A stretch of 64,000 nt of DNA from Hydrangea macrophylla (lineage: Eukaryota > Streptophyta > Magnoliopsida > Cornales > Hydrangeaceae). The stretch is from positions 53,842,533-53,906,532 of the forward strand of contig CM066987.1 of NCBI GenBank assembly GCA_033977485.1. The letters are read 5' to 3'. The position numbers and the translations under genes are program-made. The notes beneath the pieces were generated by a model that was not told the origin of the DNA, searched no databases, and saw only the letters and a program-made list of their open reading frames with translations. Below, piece after piece: positions 1 to 10,866 of this stretch (position 1 is its first letter; each line of letters begins with the position of its first letter).

Positions 1-800
1 AACATTACTCCTTCTTGCATCACATTACCTAAACATATAGGAAATTTTCACTTTAGACATAGCATGGTACTATCCTTGCCAACTTACCACGAAATTAAGA
101 AAGAAGATACTTATGTTCATATTCGTGAATTTGAAGACGTTTGTGATACGTTTGTTGATCAAACTTGTCCTCTTGAGATTGTCTATCACAAGCTTTTCCC
201 TTTTTCTTTAAAAGATATAGCTAAATCTTGGCTTTTATCTCTCTATCCTGGATTTACAACTTCATGGCAAGAGATGAATGAAGCCTTTCTAAATGAATTC
301 TATCAAAAAAAATTAACTGATAGCATGATGCGACAAATTAAACTTTTCATTCAAAAAGAGAAGGAACCATGCCCTGAAGACTGGGATGTTTTAAAGATCT
401 CCTACTAGCTTGTCCACATTATGGATTTAAAAAATCTTTTATGAAGGATTAGATCCAGAGTAAAAGGAATTAATTCAAACCATGTGTAAAGGGGAATGTT
501 TTAAGAATGCTGACGAAGCTGAATCACTTTGATTTGCTTGGCGAAAATGCTCCACAATGGGAAAAAGAAGAATTACTAGGATAGAAAAGGTTAAAAGTTC
601 ACAGTATTCACAATCAAAAGATGAATTAGTAATAAAATTGAAGTATTAACTCATAAGCCAAAAGCTTTTAAATTGAAAAAAGCTAATCCTCCTCTATCTA
701 AGAAGAAACTAGAACTTTGTAGTACATGTCATATGATGGGGTACTCTACTGAAAAATGCCTTAATACTCCTATTTATCAAAGATTTACCCCCGCTCAAAT
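1..800 (+). pseudogene. Ty3/gypsy gag remnant (gypsy-1)
   Basis: Capsid/nucleocapsid protein of a Ty3/gypsy LTR retrotransposon, which would package element RNA in the cytoplasm. The frame is open from base 1 to 408, so the gene begins left of the window. It reads like a plant retrotransposon gag domain, with motifs such as LPTYHEIKKEDTYVHIREF and SLKDIAKSWLLSLYPGFTT. After the stop at 406-408 similarity continues in other frames (LLACPHYGF, FYEGLDPE) to about 530, so frameshifts and stops have broken it. A zinc-knuckle relic, CSTCHMMGYSTEKC, lies near 718-760; the usual His is Tyr. It is followed within 100 bp by the integrase tail, so protease, reverse transcriptase and most of integrase have been deleted. 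A gag call is secure; the lineage (Athila/Tat-like) is a guess. Confidence 0.8.
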
Positions 801-860
801 GTTCTATTAATATTAAATAACTCAAGACTACATCTTCTTAAAAGAAAAATGAAATCTTGA

Positions 861-1022
861 TGGATTGGTCCATATATAGTTTAAAATGTTCATCCTTATG
901 GAACTGGCGAGATTGAGGATCCTAAAGATGGAAATACATTTAAAGTTAATAGGCATAGATTAAAGTCATTCTTAGAAGAGGAGTCTATTCCTTTGGAGAA
1001 CCCCAACAATAACGCCCTCTAA
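861..1022 (+). pseudogene. Gypsy integrase C-terminal tail (gypsy-1)
   Basis: The last part of a gypsy Pol polyprotein. The frame reads WIGPYIV, a stop, then NVHPYGTGEIEDPKDGNTF and VNRHRLKSFLEEESIPLEN, ending in TAA at 1020-1022. Plant Ty3/gypsy integrases end in a conserved segment of the type GPF-V-V-PYG--EI-D---G--FKVNGQRLK, and this matches it. It sits directly behind the gag remnant on the same strand, so I infer one element with an internal deletion of roughly the whole pol core. Confidence 0.75.
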
Positions 1023-1146
1023 TTCCTTAAATCATTATTAGAATTGTACATAGTAGGAACTTTATCTTTAATTTTCTTTTTTCTCACTATTTAGTATTTT
1101 TCAGGAATTATAACATATTATCTGATGTCACAGGTAACAACGAGAC

Positions 1147-1309
1147 ATGAACTCATTTCAACGTAATACATGTGCAGAATCAGGTTCAGACCGTGCTAGT
1201 TCATCTAATATAAATAACAACTATCCATTAGAGGGTAGAACTCTGTTAGTTGATGGTACACATCCAAATTTCAAATATCTCATGGGCTCTGAGGTTGATG
1301 AGATGTTTT
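1147..1309 (+). pseudogene. 5' part of extra 3' ORF of gypsy-1, cut by copia insertion
   Basis: Short reading frame starting MNSFQRNTCAESGSDRASSS and running into the copia LTR at 1310. It lies just downstream of the integrase tail, where some plant Ty3/gypsy elements carry an additional ORF. The copia element separates it from the coding-like sequence that starts at 8764. I do not recognise a domain. The link to the right-hand piece rests on the target-site duplication of the copia element, not on a family match. Confidence 0.45.
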
Positions 1310-1822
1310 TGTTAGGAAAACTGCGTTCCTATAATCCATTGACAGCGCGTATAAGTTGGTACTGCAAAAATTTATGTGAAAGCTACAATAACCCTACAAG
1401 GGCGGAACTAGGAGTTACCTTGAACTGCAAAACGGATTACTATAGTAGACGAATCGAGAACACGAGCTCGATAATAGCTCACAATCTTCTACCGTATTCC
1501 TCTGCTGCCAGAATATCGAACTGAGTGTGGGCTCTATCAAAATCCTTTCTGTTTTATGCTCTCCCTCTTTTACGCTCTCTTTTCTATTTCGAGTTATAAT
1601 ACTCTTGATGGAAAAATGCAAACTGAGAGGAGAGCCCAAGCAGCATATATATAGGCTACGATAGGGACCATAAGAAGTCAATAAGGGATAGGCTTCCTTA
1701 TGGAATTAGGAAATCCCAATTCAAACTGAATTAGATTCCTATTTTCATATATTATAATTCATACCACTAAATAATTATAAATCAACTACATAAAGCATGG
1801 CTTTTAGTATATATCCCTAACA
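1310..1822 (-). repeat. 3' LTR of copia element, internally deleted
   Basis: Matches both ends of the right-hand LTR (7445-8763) but is 513 bp instead of 1319 bp. The two run together to about ctaaataattata (near 1780), then this copy jumps to aatcaactac, which in the other copy lies about 806 bp further on. A few bases of AT microhomology sit at the junction. Ends are TGTTAGG and CCTAACA. Confidence 0.93.
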
Positions 1823-1834
1823 ATCTCCCACTTA
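1823..1834 (-). other. Polypurine tract of copia element
   Basis: Read on the minus strand this is TAAGTGGGAGAT, immediately before the 3' LTR. It matches the purine tract that primes plus-strand DNA synthesis in plant copia elements. Confidence 0.8.
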
Positions 1835-1849
1835 GTCTTAAAGCCATGA

Positions 1850-2676
1850 TGCGACACACCTCACTCCTATCCCTTCTATGTGACTATCAAAAGTCTTGGC
1901 CGGAAAGCTCTTGATGAAACGATCTGCTAGGTTATTTGTTGATGCTATCTTGATCACTTCAATATCACCTCTTTGCATGATCTCTTATATTAGGTGATAC
2001 TTACGCTTAATGTGTTTCCTTTCTTATGGGCCCTAGGTTCCTTTGAGTTAGCAACTACTCTGCTATTATTGCAATAAAGTGTAATAGCCGATTGTACCGC
2101 AGGTACTACTCTTAGATTCATAAGGAAGTTTCTGAGCCTAACGGCCTCTTTAGCGGCTTCCTAAGTAGCCACATACTCAGCTTCCATGGTAGAATTAGCA
2201 ATACATGACTGCTTGATACTTCTCCAACTAATGGTTCCACCTTTTAGGGTAAACACATATCCTAAGGTAGACTTTCTGGAATCCCTATCTGACATGAAAT
2301 CAGAATCTGTGTTCCCAATGGGTACAAGACTGTCTGCTTGGTAAACTAGCATATAATCTCGAGTCTTTTTCAGGTACTTGAGAATATTTTTCACTACAAT
2401 CCAATGTTCTTGCCATGGATTAGACTGATATCTACTAACCATGCCAACAGCAAAGTAGATGTCAGGTCTAGTACATATCATAGCATACATTAGGCTTCCT
2501 ACTGTAGAGGCATAAGGAACTGCCTTCGTCTTCTCTATCTCATCAGGTGTCTTAGGACACTGATCCTTAAATAGAGTAATTCCATGTTTGAAGGGAAGGA
2601 ATCCCTTCTTGGAATCTTGCATGCTAAACCTAGCAAGAATATTGTCGATATAAGTGCCTTGTGACAAGCCCAACAT
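1850..2676 (-). pseudogene. Copia RNase H and C-terminal RT segment
   Basis: Ribonuclease H domain of the copia polyprotein, which would degrade the RNA strand after reverse transcription. Visible motifs: VGSLMYAMICTRPDIYFAVG, an RT/RNase H linker typical of copia; SDRDSRKSTLGYVFTLKGG; and SCIANSTMEAEYVA, the RNase H core with its conserved Glu. The frame stops at 2161, but similarity continues to about 1850 (HKKGKHIKRKYHLI, ASTNNLADRFIKSFPAKTF) with further stops. The final protein end lies close to the polypurine tract, as expected. Confidence 0.85.
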
Positions 2677-2691
2677 CTTATTCTTGCAATA

Positions 2692-3462
2692 TCACATAAG
2701 CTTGATCCCTAGGATGTGACCGTCTTCTCCCAAGTCATTCATATCAAATTGACTGGACAACCATACCCTTATAGAAGATAATACCCCCACATCATTTCCA
2801 ATTAGCAAGATATTATCCATATATAGTACTAAGAACACTACCACACTTCCATCACGTTTCTTGTACACACAGGATTCATCCGCACATTGATCAAAACCAA
2901 AAGACTTTATTGCTTGATCAAAGCGGATATTCCAAGACTTAGATGCCTGCTTAAGTCCATAAATTGACTTCTTAAGCTTACACAACATATGTTCTTGGCC
3001 CTTCACAATGAACCCGTCTGGTTGCACCATATAGATGCACTCGTCAATGTTGTCTTGAAGAAATGTTGTCTTGACATCCATTTTCCAAATTCCATAATTG
3101 AAATGTGTAGCAATGGTTAAGAGAATCCGGATAGACTTTAGCATAGCCACTAGCAAAAAAGTTTCCTCATAATCGATTCCTTCTTTTTGAGTAAACCATT
3201 TCGCAACAAGCCTTGCTTTAAAGTTTTCCACCTTACCGTCTGCTCCTCTATTCTTCTTATAGATCCACTCGCATCCAATGGGTTTTATTTTATTGGGTGG
3301 TTCTACAAGTTCCCAGACTTGATTGGAGTACATAGACTCCATTTCAGACTTCATAGCCTTTTGCCAAAGATATGCATCTTTATCTTGGAGTGATTCATTA
3401 TAGTTATAGGGATCGGTACCTTGTTCATCAGGGACCCAGTCATAAGACTCTCCCAAGAACAT
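2692..3462 (-). pseudogene. Copia reverse transcriptase
   Basis: RVT_2-type reverse transcriptase of the copia polyprotein. Visible motifs in order: WQKAMKSEMESMYSNQVWEL, GCEWIYKKNRGADGKVENFK, ARLVAKWFTQKEGIDYEETF, WKMDVKTTFLQDNIDECIYM, SIYGLKQASKSWNIRFD and LYMDNILLIGNDV. The catalytic motif, normally YVDD or YMDD, is YMDN, so one metal-binding Asp is lost. The frame is otherwise open for 256 codons; a break separates it from the RNase H frame at 2676. Confidence 0.9.
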
Positions 3463-3639
3463 ATACCGGTTAGGTTGAATAAAACCCTCCCACTACGACA
3501 AGGCACAATCCGTGTCTGTGTATCACTGATATTTCATTGTGAAGATTCTGAACCTAATACACCATTATCTGCACGCTGTACTAGTTCAGGAACCTGCATG
3601 TTAATGGTTGGTTCGGGATCTACATGAGTTTCGGTAATC

Positions 3640-4748
3640 CTCCCACTACGACGTGGTAATGGAATATCGATAACTCTTTCTTATGGTGTTTCTTCTAGTA
3701 CCGACGGTATTGAAGAAATATGTGTCGGTGTCTCTCCTCTCATTTCCTCTAGAATAATACAGCTTTTGGGCTTGTGGTCCATAACATAGTCCTCTTCTAA
3801 GAATGTTGGTGCTAACAATAACCTTCTGATCCTTAGGACTATAAAACAGACCACCTTTAGTTTCTCTTGGATACCCAACAAAAAAACATACTTCTTTTCT
3901 CGATTCCAACTTTCTGCGTTCCCTTTTAGTACATGTGCTGGACTACCCCAGATCTGAACATGCCGTAGACTAGGCTTTCGCTCAGTCCACAATTATGTGG
4001 GAGTAGTAGGTTTTGACTTAGATGGTACCAAGTTTAGAATGTATGCAGCTGTCTCTAATGCGTGTCCCCAAAAGGAAATTGGTAAATTCGAATAACTCAT
4101 CATAGATTTTGCCATGTCCATAAGAGTCATGTTCCTTCTTTCTGCTGCACCGTTCTATTGAGGCTTACGTGGTACAGACAACTGAGATGTAATCCCTTGT
4201 TCTAATAAGTATTCACTAAACTCTCCCAAGAGGTACTATCTACCATAATAAGATCGTAGTGTCTTGATACAATTACATAGACACTTCTTCGTTTCAGTGT
4301 TGAAGTCTTTGAATTTCTCAAAGCATTCAGACTTACGCCACATCAAATAAATGTACCCATACCTTGAGTAATCATCGATGAAATTGACAAAGTACTCAAA
4401 TCCCCCTCTTGCTTAAACAATCATAGGACCACACAAATCAGAGTGAACCAATTTCAACGACTCTTTTGCTCTATAGCCCTTGGCCGAGAATGGCCTCTTG
4501 GTCATTTTACCTTCCAAGCAGGATTCACAGACTGGAAGTGCCTCCACTTCTAATGAACCTAATGGCCCATTTTGAACCAGTCTTTGAATCCTTTTCAAAT
4601 TAATATGACCAAGGCGTAAGTGCCAAAGATGCGTTTGGTTCATCGTTGAAGGTTCTTTTCTCTTAAATGGCAAACTATTTGTGTTATTTAATTCATTAAG
4701 TTGCAGCAATGGAGAGACATGATTTATAATATATAGTTCATCCACCAA
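3640..4748 (-). pseudogene. Copia integrase
   Basis: DDE integrase of the copia polyprotein. The pre-integrase zinc region is intact: HLWHLRLGHINLKRIQRLVQ followed by CESCLEGKMTKRPF. The core starts with VHSDLCGPM (first Asp present). Similarity continues in several frames: FVNFIDDYSRYGYIYLM, then LRSYYGR where a second catalytic Asp is expected (Asp to Tyr), and NGAAERRNMTLMDMAKSMM with the Glu kept. The C-terminal part (RKPSLRHVQIWGSPAHVL) is spread over two overlapping frames at 3646-3992. Stops and frameshifts make it non-functional. Confidence 0.85.
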
Positions 4749-4869
4749 TTGACCAGAATAAGTAAAACTCTTATTTTTTTATTAACTACTATTTTATTAA
4801 AATGAACTGAATATCCATTCTTTACTAAACTAGAAGCTGAAACTAAATTCCTTCTAATAAAAGGTACAA

Positions 4870-5190
4870 AAGGCAATTTCTTAATATTAAAATCCTATCT
4901 CTACCAAAACTAAGATGTAGATCTCCTACTACAACTGCTGTTACTCTCGTAGCATTTCCCATATATAGATAAATCTCTCCATCACTTAGCTGTCTGGTCC
5001 CCTGGAACCCCAACAAAGAATTGCATACATAATCAGTGGCTCCCGTATCTACACACCAGGTACTGGTAGATCGGACCGCTAAACACGATTCAACAACTAG
5101 TAAATGAGATTTACCTTGATTTTTCTATCCGGCAAGATAATCCGGACATTACTTCTTCCAGTGTCCTAGCTGCTTGCAAACAAAACATTT
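4870..5190 (-). pseudogene. Copia zinc knuckle and aspartic protease
   Basis: Minus-strand translation gives GKCFVCKQLGHWKK, a stop, then CPDYL: a complete CX2CX4HX4C zinc knuckle interrupted by one in-frame stop (about 5135-5190). About 30 residues later comes WCVDTGATDYVCNS, the retropepsin active site with DTGA intact (near 5040-5060), then LYMGNATRV and VVGDLHLSFG. Zinc knuckle then protease is the standard copia order. Confidence 0.8.
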
Positions 5191-5927
5191 GCCTTTAGAC
5201 TTTTTCGGTTGTCGTCTTGGCCTTTGGATTGGCAGAGGACCCGCGACCTTCTTTTGAGCCTTTTTATTTTCTTTTTGCTTTTCGGCTTTGAAGCAGAACC
5301 TTTCTCAAACATAAGAGCATTCCCTGACTTTCTATTGAGACCCTCAGCTGCTTGGAGTTCTATAAACAGCTCCGCCAAAGTATATTTAAATTTATTAATG
5401 TTGTAATTGAGACGAAATTGCTTAAAAGACTTTGGCAGTGACTAGAGTACGATATCGACTTGGGTTTCTTCGTCGATTTTAGCTCCAAGGATCTCTAGTT
5501 CATTAAGAAGAGATATTATCTTAAGAACAAGATCCCTTATAGGCGTCCCCTCAGCTATGGTTGTGTTCATCAAGTCTTTCATGTCAACCTGCCTAGTAGC
5601 ACGACTTTGATCCCCGAACATCTCTCGGAGGCTCTCCATCATGTTATAAGCACTGGCCATTGACTGATGCTGATGTTGCAGAACATTCGACATGGATGCC
5701 AAAATGTAACACCGCACTATCTCATCAGCCTTGACCCATTTCTTGTGAGCCTGGGTTTCCTCAGCGGTTGCCCCCTCACTAGGTTGCTCAGGACATTCTT
5801 GAGTAAGCACAAACTTGTACTCTTCAACAGTTAACACAATATCCAAATTCCTTTTCGAGTCTATATAGTTTGGTCTAGTAAGTTTGTTTTCTTTAAGTAT
5901 AACAACAAGTGGGTTGAAAGAACCCAT
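5190..5927 (-). pseudogene. Copia gag
   Basis: Gag of the copia element. The N-terminal frame (5442-5927, 161 codons) begins MGSFNPLVVILKENKLTRPN and has the UBN2/gag-polypeptide pattern of plant copia elements: WVKADEIVRCYILASMSNVL, MMESLREMFGDQSRATR and IRDLVLKIISLLNELEILG. A stop at 5442 separates it from the basic linker (5166-5378, MAELFIELQAAEGLNRKSG and a Lys/Arg-rich stretch), which leads into the zinc knuckle. ATG at 5927 is the natural start because it heads the conserved region after a long leader. Confidence 0.85.
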
Positions 5928-7431
5928 TTAAAAGCCTAAGAATCACATAATATAAATAATTACGTTTGGGCAAAAAATTACTATAGATTCGAGTTGAAAA
6001 TATTGGTTCCCTCTACCATATTTGAAAAGAATCTGCCAGCAACCTGATACACCGCGAATAGTATGACTCGATGGGAAGCCATATACTATCCATTATTTGT
6101 TCAGATAGGCAATTGTCTTTCAATTTTACTATCCAGGCGATGTACCTTGCCTAGTAAAATTAAACTACTGACTTGCTTTGGTCCTATAAATAACAACAGT
6201 GACTCAGATGGAGAGGATATTATTATTTATAGCTAAATGTATACCATCACTTAATTCTAGGTCAAGAGTTCAATGAGGAACACCTCTGATGGAGAGGTGA
6301 CCCACACTAACAATCACCCAAAACATTCTTGTAAAGAAGTTTGTACCGATGATTCCATGATCAACTGTATCCGATGGGGAGGATGGCTAGAGCCATCACA
6401 CAAAATTAATCATGTCATCTACAAACAAGTGATGGAGACCATGGGATTTATACTTGATAAATTCCCTCTCCCACTTAGAATTTTAAAAAAATTTAGGGTT
6501 ATAATTTTTAGAAAAACTTTTAATTTAATTAATAAAAAATAATGGAATACTTGACATGGATTAGTCTATCCTTACTTGTCAAACATACATGTCTAGATAA
6601 TAAAATTATTTTATTCTCATGATTTTATAAAAATAAGTACTTATGTTTTCAAAATATGAAATTAGTTTTATTTCTAAATACACATGTAGTTGTCCATCAT
6701 TTTAAATTAATATAAATTAACATGCAGCTAGACATCTGAAATAGGTCTAGGAACAATTATCCATGTTGTCGTATTCATTAAATATGAAACAATAATAATC
6801 ATTCAATCACACATAAATAAGGAAACCACAATAAAATAGGAATCCCACTATTATGGTCAAGCTGCAACTCTTATGAAGAAATCTTCATTGAACCCGATTA
6901 GCTCTAGGTCACCACTATGCACATGGGTCGAGCTGCCCGGTAAGCTCGCGGGGATCGAAAACTGCCTTCCGATCTACCATCAGCAATTGCCTTCCAAACT
7001 GTTTTCTGAAATAGCCTTCTGAAACTGCTTCCAGATTGCTTTCGGAAACTGCTTGTAAAACTGCTCTCACGAACCATCTTCACAAATTTACTTCAGATAT
7101 ATTACATAAACCTTATGCCTCCATGAAGGAATTCACATGCTATTTATTTGCAGTAAATTAACTACTCATCAATCAAACGTGGGATCCAATACATACAAAT
7201 CCTATGTCTCCATAAAGGAGTTCACATGCTATATCAAAATAGTAATATTAACCATGAATAAACCCATCGTGGGATCCAATCACACAAAACCAGTGACCAT
7301 AATAGTGGAATAAGAATGCTGAAAAATAAGGGTTAGCACAGATCTACGTTCTATCCATCCATCAATGCGTGCATAAGATCTGGATTACTGGACAACATGG
7401 TTGTGTCCAACCCATACGCAGAATCAACGTT
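5928..7431 (-). other. Untranslated leader of copia element
   Basis: About 1.5 kb between the primer site and gag with no convincing coding sequence. It contains a degenerate run of ctgcttcygaaa-like units (about 6955-7075) and an imperfect tandem duplication of about 95 bp (7110-7285): each half carries a form of 'cctccatgaaggaattcacatg' and then cgtgggatccaat. Confidence 0.6.
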
Positions 7432-7443
7432 GCTCTGATACCA
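7432..7443 (-). other. Primer-binding site, initiator Met-tRNA (copia)
   Basis: Minus strand reads TGGTATCAGAGC, one base after the 5' LTR. It is complementary to the 3' end of plant initiator methionine tRNA, which primes minus-strand synthesis. Confidence 0.93.
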
Positions 7444-7444
7444 C

Positions 7445-8763
7445 TGTTAGGAAAACTGCGTTCCGAGAATCTATTAACAGCGCGTATAAGTTGGTACTAC
7501 AAAAATTTACGTGAAAGCTATAATAACCCTACAAGGACGGAACTAGGGTTACCTTGAAGTGCAAAATGGATTGTTGTAGTAGATGAATCGAGAACACGGG
7601 CTCGATAACAGCTCACAATCTTCTACTATATTCCTCGGCTGCCAAAATATCGAACTGAGTGTGGGCGCTATCAAAATCCTTTCTATTTTCTGCTCTCCCT
7701 CTTTGATGCTCTCTTTTCTATTCCGAGTTGTAATACTCTTGATGGAAAAACGCAAACTGAGAGGAGAGCCCAAGCAGCATATATAAAGGCTACGATAGGG
7801 ACCATAAGAAGTCAATAAGGAATAGACTTTCTTATGGAATTAGGAAACCTCAATTCGAACTGAATCAAATTCCTATTTTCATAAATTATAATTCATACCA
7901 CTAAATAATTATAATTGCACTCCTACCCTTATCTCAAAAATATATTTCGAGCTCCATGTCATTAAATGCTTATTATCTCACCACGTTAAGATTACAAATA
8001 TCCATTAATTAAATATAATTACTGATAATCATATTTAATTAATCTCTGAAAATTTCTTCAGATCCTCTGCTTAACTTATCTGATATGTCGAATACAAAAT
8101 CCACTTGCAGGGTTTGACATAATCAAAACTTATAAGCTTTATCAAGGGGATATCATAAATCCCAAAATGGAGACATGGATTCCATCATTAATTTATATCC
8201 ACCACACAATCAATATTGTCACCCAATTCAATGAGATATTGACCCGTTTAAGGATCTCACCCTTTTAGGGATCAAAGTGTAAATATCAAATGCACGTGTC
8301 TACAAATTAACTTAGGATTTAGAGCATAAGAACTCATAATAGCCATGAGGGATTAATTATCTTATAAGTCAATATAAAGATAATTACCCCAAGTCGGTCC
8401 CATTTAATACACAAAGTGTACCAGCATAGTGAGTTGAAACTATACCATTTCCCGTAGTCAAGACAAACCTACTACAACACCATGCTGCAGGGCTACAGAT
8501 GGTGTGTCCAATCCCATCTAAGACTATAAACCAAAATCTTACATTCTACAATATCTGATGGTCTGATCTCATATGTGTAAGCCGAACTCTACACACCAAA
8601 CTACCTACTATGTAGAATGAGAGAGACACGTGCATACTATTAAATAAATAATATAATACAAACATTGCCCACACAGATTCTCATAAAAATGGAATAACTG
8701 ATTCTATTGAATGAATAATAAATCAACTACATAAAGCATGGGTTTTAGTATATATCCCTAACA
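7445..8763 (-). repeat. 5' LTR of copia element, full length
   Basis: 1319-bp LTR with TGTTAGG at one end and CCTAACA at the other, closely similar to 1310-1822 except for the 806-bp stretch missing there. It would carry the element promoter. I did not find a TATA box that I would defend. Confidence 0.92.
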
Positions 8764-9325
8764 ATTTTATGCTAGGTGTGTCAATAAAATGAATGATGAC
8801 ACTGAAGAAGATACCGATTATTTAGTGGATCATGACCAACCTATGGACTAGGATGGTCCACCAATATATGATGGATTAGACAACTGGCAAAACATTAGTA
8901 CGAATTACGATGAATGAGAACAATCTCAATATGAGGTGTTCCAAGAATTATATAATGAATCGGAAGAAAACGAATGGGAGCGATACCTAACATCCTTAGA
9001 GAAATTCCCCATTTATGACGAAAATGACACTTTTTTTGGATGGAGGTGTTTATTAACTAGAGCTATTGACGGAGACCTATTAAGATACGTCTTCTAGAGG
9101 AATTGGTTTTTTCACCTACTTCAATAAGGAGACTCTCGAGTCCCTATCTTTATTAAACAATTCATTTCTCAAAGAATCATTGTCAGATATACTGTATTCA
9201 TGGAAGTAACACTACATGATGATCCCGACGTATATGGCTATAACACGTATTTGATGTTTCGAGTCTACTATCCTAGACCTCAAAATAATCACTTTTTATG
9301 GGCATTAACCTCAGGCAACATCTAG
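8764..9325 (+). pseudogene. 3' part of extra ORF of gypsy-1
   Basis: Coding-like sequence just right of the copia insertion, broken by in-frame stops. It reads VNKMNDDTEEDTDYLVDHDQ, then DGPPIYDGLDNWQNI, YEVFQELYNESEENEWERYL, PIYDENDTFFGWRCLLTRAI and, in another frame, FMEVTLHDDPDVYGYNTYLM and RVYYPRPQNNHFLWALTSGN before TAG at 9323. It is acidic and Tyr-rich. The sustained coding pattern and its place between integrase and polypurine tract suggest an accessory 3' ORF of the gypsy-1 element. No domain recognised. Confidence 0.5.
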
Positions 9326-9850
9326 ATATGTGAAGAAATTCCTGTCTTTATTATTATTTTTATTATACTTTTCTTTTTGTTATATATATTAAAAAAAATA
9401 AAAAAAAAATTTCATCATTGTGTTTTATGTGTCAAAACCACTTGCACCTATTATTTCTACAAAAGATTATGAGTTTTGATTTTTTTTTTTTATCAAGTCA
9501 TACAAATCTAAAATAATGCTATCTAATAAATGTACTAAATTGTATGTTTGAACTATCCCATTATAGTCCAAAATTAAAAGGCACACCAAAAATATTGCTA
9601 GTTTAAAAACTATGTGACTAAAATTGCCAGATAGCAAAATTTGAACACAAGATTGATTCTTTTAAACTCCAGTTCAAAAGATTGGTTGTACAGTGATTCT
9701 TGGTAACTTTATCTCAGCACAGTGATTGTACACTTATTTTATATTATATACATGAGTTAATTTTGTCATTATTATTCTATCTTTTCTTTGTGTGTTTCTT
9801 TTTCTTACAGGTGTTATCTTTAACTTCTCCTTACTTTTTCTCATCTCACT
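9326..9850 (+). other. Non-coding 3' region of gypsy-1
   Basis: AT-rich with homopolymer runs and no coding signal. A pyrimidine tract ending ttcttacag (about 9800) looks like a splice acceptor and is a common feature just before the polypurine tract in such elements. Confidence 0.4.
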
Positions 9851-9884
9851 CATTGAGGACAATGTCAGACTCAGTTGGGAGGGA
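9851..9884 (+). other. Polypurine tract region of gypsy-1
   Basis: cattgaggacaatgtcagac followed by tcagttgggaggga. This resembles the 'gaggacaatgt ... gttggggg' block seen before the 3' LTR in Athila/Tat-type plant gypsy elements. The 3' LTR should begin within a few bases; no second copy is in the window to fix its edge. Confidence 0.6.
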
Positions 9885-10557
9885 CGGTTTCACGGTTAAC
9901 ACCTATTTGTTTGTTTTATCTTTATTTCTTAAATTATTTAGCTAAAAAAATTAAAAATTAAAAAATATGATAAATCTTTTTTATGGAGAGCTACACTGAA
10001 AAACAGAAAATGGCAATATATCGGGCTTTAACCCTAAAAACTTTCCCCATATCTCTCTTCTTCCTTTCTTTTTCTTCTTCCTCCTGCGACGATCTCTCCC
10101 TCTCTCGGAGACCCTCTCTCTCGATCTCCCCCAATCTCTCATTTCTCCCATTTTCTTTAATTTCTTCGATCCAAAATCAAGATCCACTCTATCAATCACT
10201 AAAGGTAAGATCTATAATCTAGAGGAAAGCTTGATTTTGATTTGTTTTCTATTATTTCGATCATATGTAGTTTTTATTTTTATTTATTTTAATTTTTTTT
10301 TAGATTTTCATTTCTCTCTTTTCAATTATATAACAAAAAATAAAATCCATAAGTTGTAGGTACTCGTCAAAGAAGCTTGGAAATACCACTCAATCCACGG
10401 CCCTACCAAGTTCTCAAATCTCTGTGTGGCAGGAGATATTTTCCATTTCAGTATTAAACTGCAAAAATGGACGATGCGATACTTACTAGTCTTATGTATT
10501 TTGAACTTTATCTTGTTATTTTCCTAATTTTTGTTATTGCAATGCTGCGTTGCCCTT

Positions 10558-10560
<3 letters not shown>
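9885..10560 (+). promoter_or_regulatory. Probable 3' LTR sequence with TC-rich leader and donor-like site
   Basis: After the gypsy-1 polypurine tract comes a C/T-rich stretch (10040-10160) of the kind seen in plant 5' untranslated leaders, ending in aaaggtaagatc at 10201-10212, a good splice-donor-like sequence. The rest is AT-rich. As this follows the polypurine tract, I read it as LTR leader (R/U5) rather than a host promoter. A host gene leader is possible, but no first exon is evident. Confidence 0.35.
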
Positions 10561-10603
<43 letters not shown>

Positions 10604-10735
10604 GCAATTTTTCTTTTCTAGTTTTTTTGTTTGAAAAAAAAAAGTAATTCTTAGAATTTGAAAAAAAGAATTATTAAAATTTTTTTTAGTTTTTTTAGTT
10701 TCTGAAAAAAAATATATATATATATATATATTTCT
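10561..10735. repeat. GA microsatellite and TA/poly-T low-complexity block
   Basis: (GA)n at 10561-10600 followed by T-rich sequence and (TA)n at about 10712-10730. Confidence 0.9.
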
Positions 10736-10866
10736 TAATATAAATATGGTTTTTAAATAATTTTCCCACCCACCCCTTCTAAGCTCTCTTTAATTAGATC
10801 TTGGTTGATAGTTGGAAGGAGTAGAGGGTAGAGTCTAGCCTCTCTTGTTGGCTGAGAGTGTAAAAA

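Larger units (their letters stand above)
1310..8763 (-). mobile_element. Ty1/copia LTR retrotransposon, nearly complete, inactive
   Basis: Complete LTR-to-LTR copia element reading right to left: 5' LTR (7445-8763), Met-tRNA primer site, leader, gag, protease, integrase, reverse transcriptase, RNase H, polypurine tract, 3' LTR (1310-1822). Integrase lies before reverse transcriptase, the Ty1/copia order. LTRs begin TGTTAGG and end CCTAACA. Flanking bases are gtttt (1305-1309) and atttt (8764-8768), a 5-bp target duplication with one mismatch. It is inserted into the 3' region of gypsy-1. Stops, frameshifts and changed catalytic residues (YMDN in reverse transcriptase) show that it is dead. 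The protein resembles TNT1-94-type plant copia polyproteins. Confidence 0.93.

Noticed and set aside
7549..7815. 88-codon minus frame similar to one at 1415-1681
   Set aside because: Both lie within the paired copia LTRs; the similarity is that of the LTRs, not of a protein family.
9983..10222. Host gene promoter and first exon
   Set aside because: The TC-rich leader with a donor-like site follows a gypsy polypurine tract and no coding exon can be joined to it, so an LTR leader is more likely. Kept only as a low-confidence regulatory feature.
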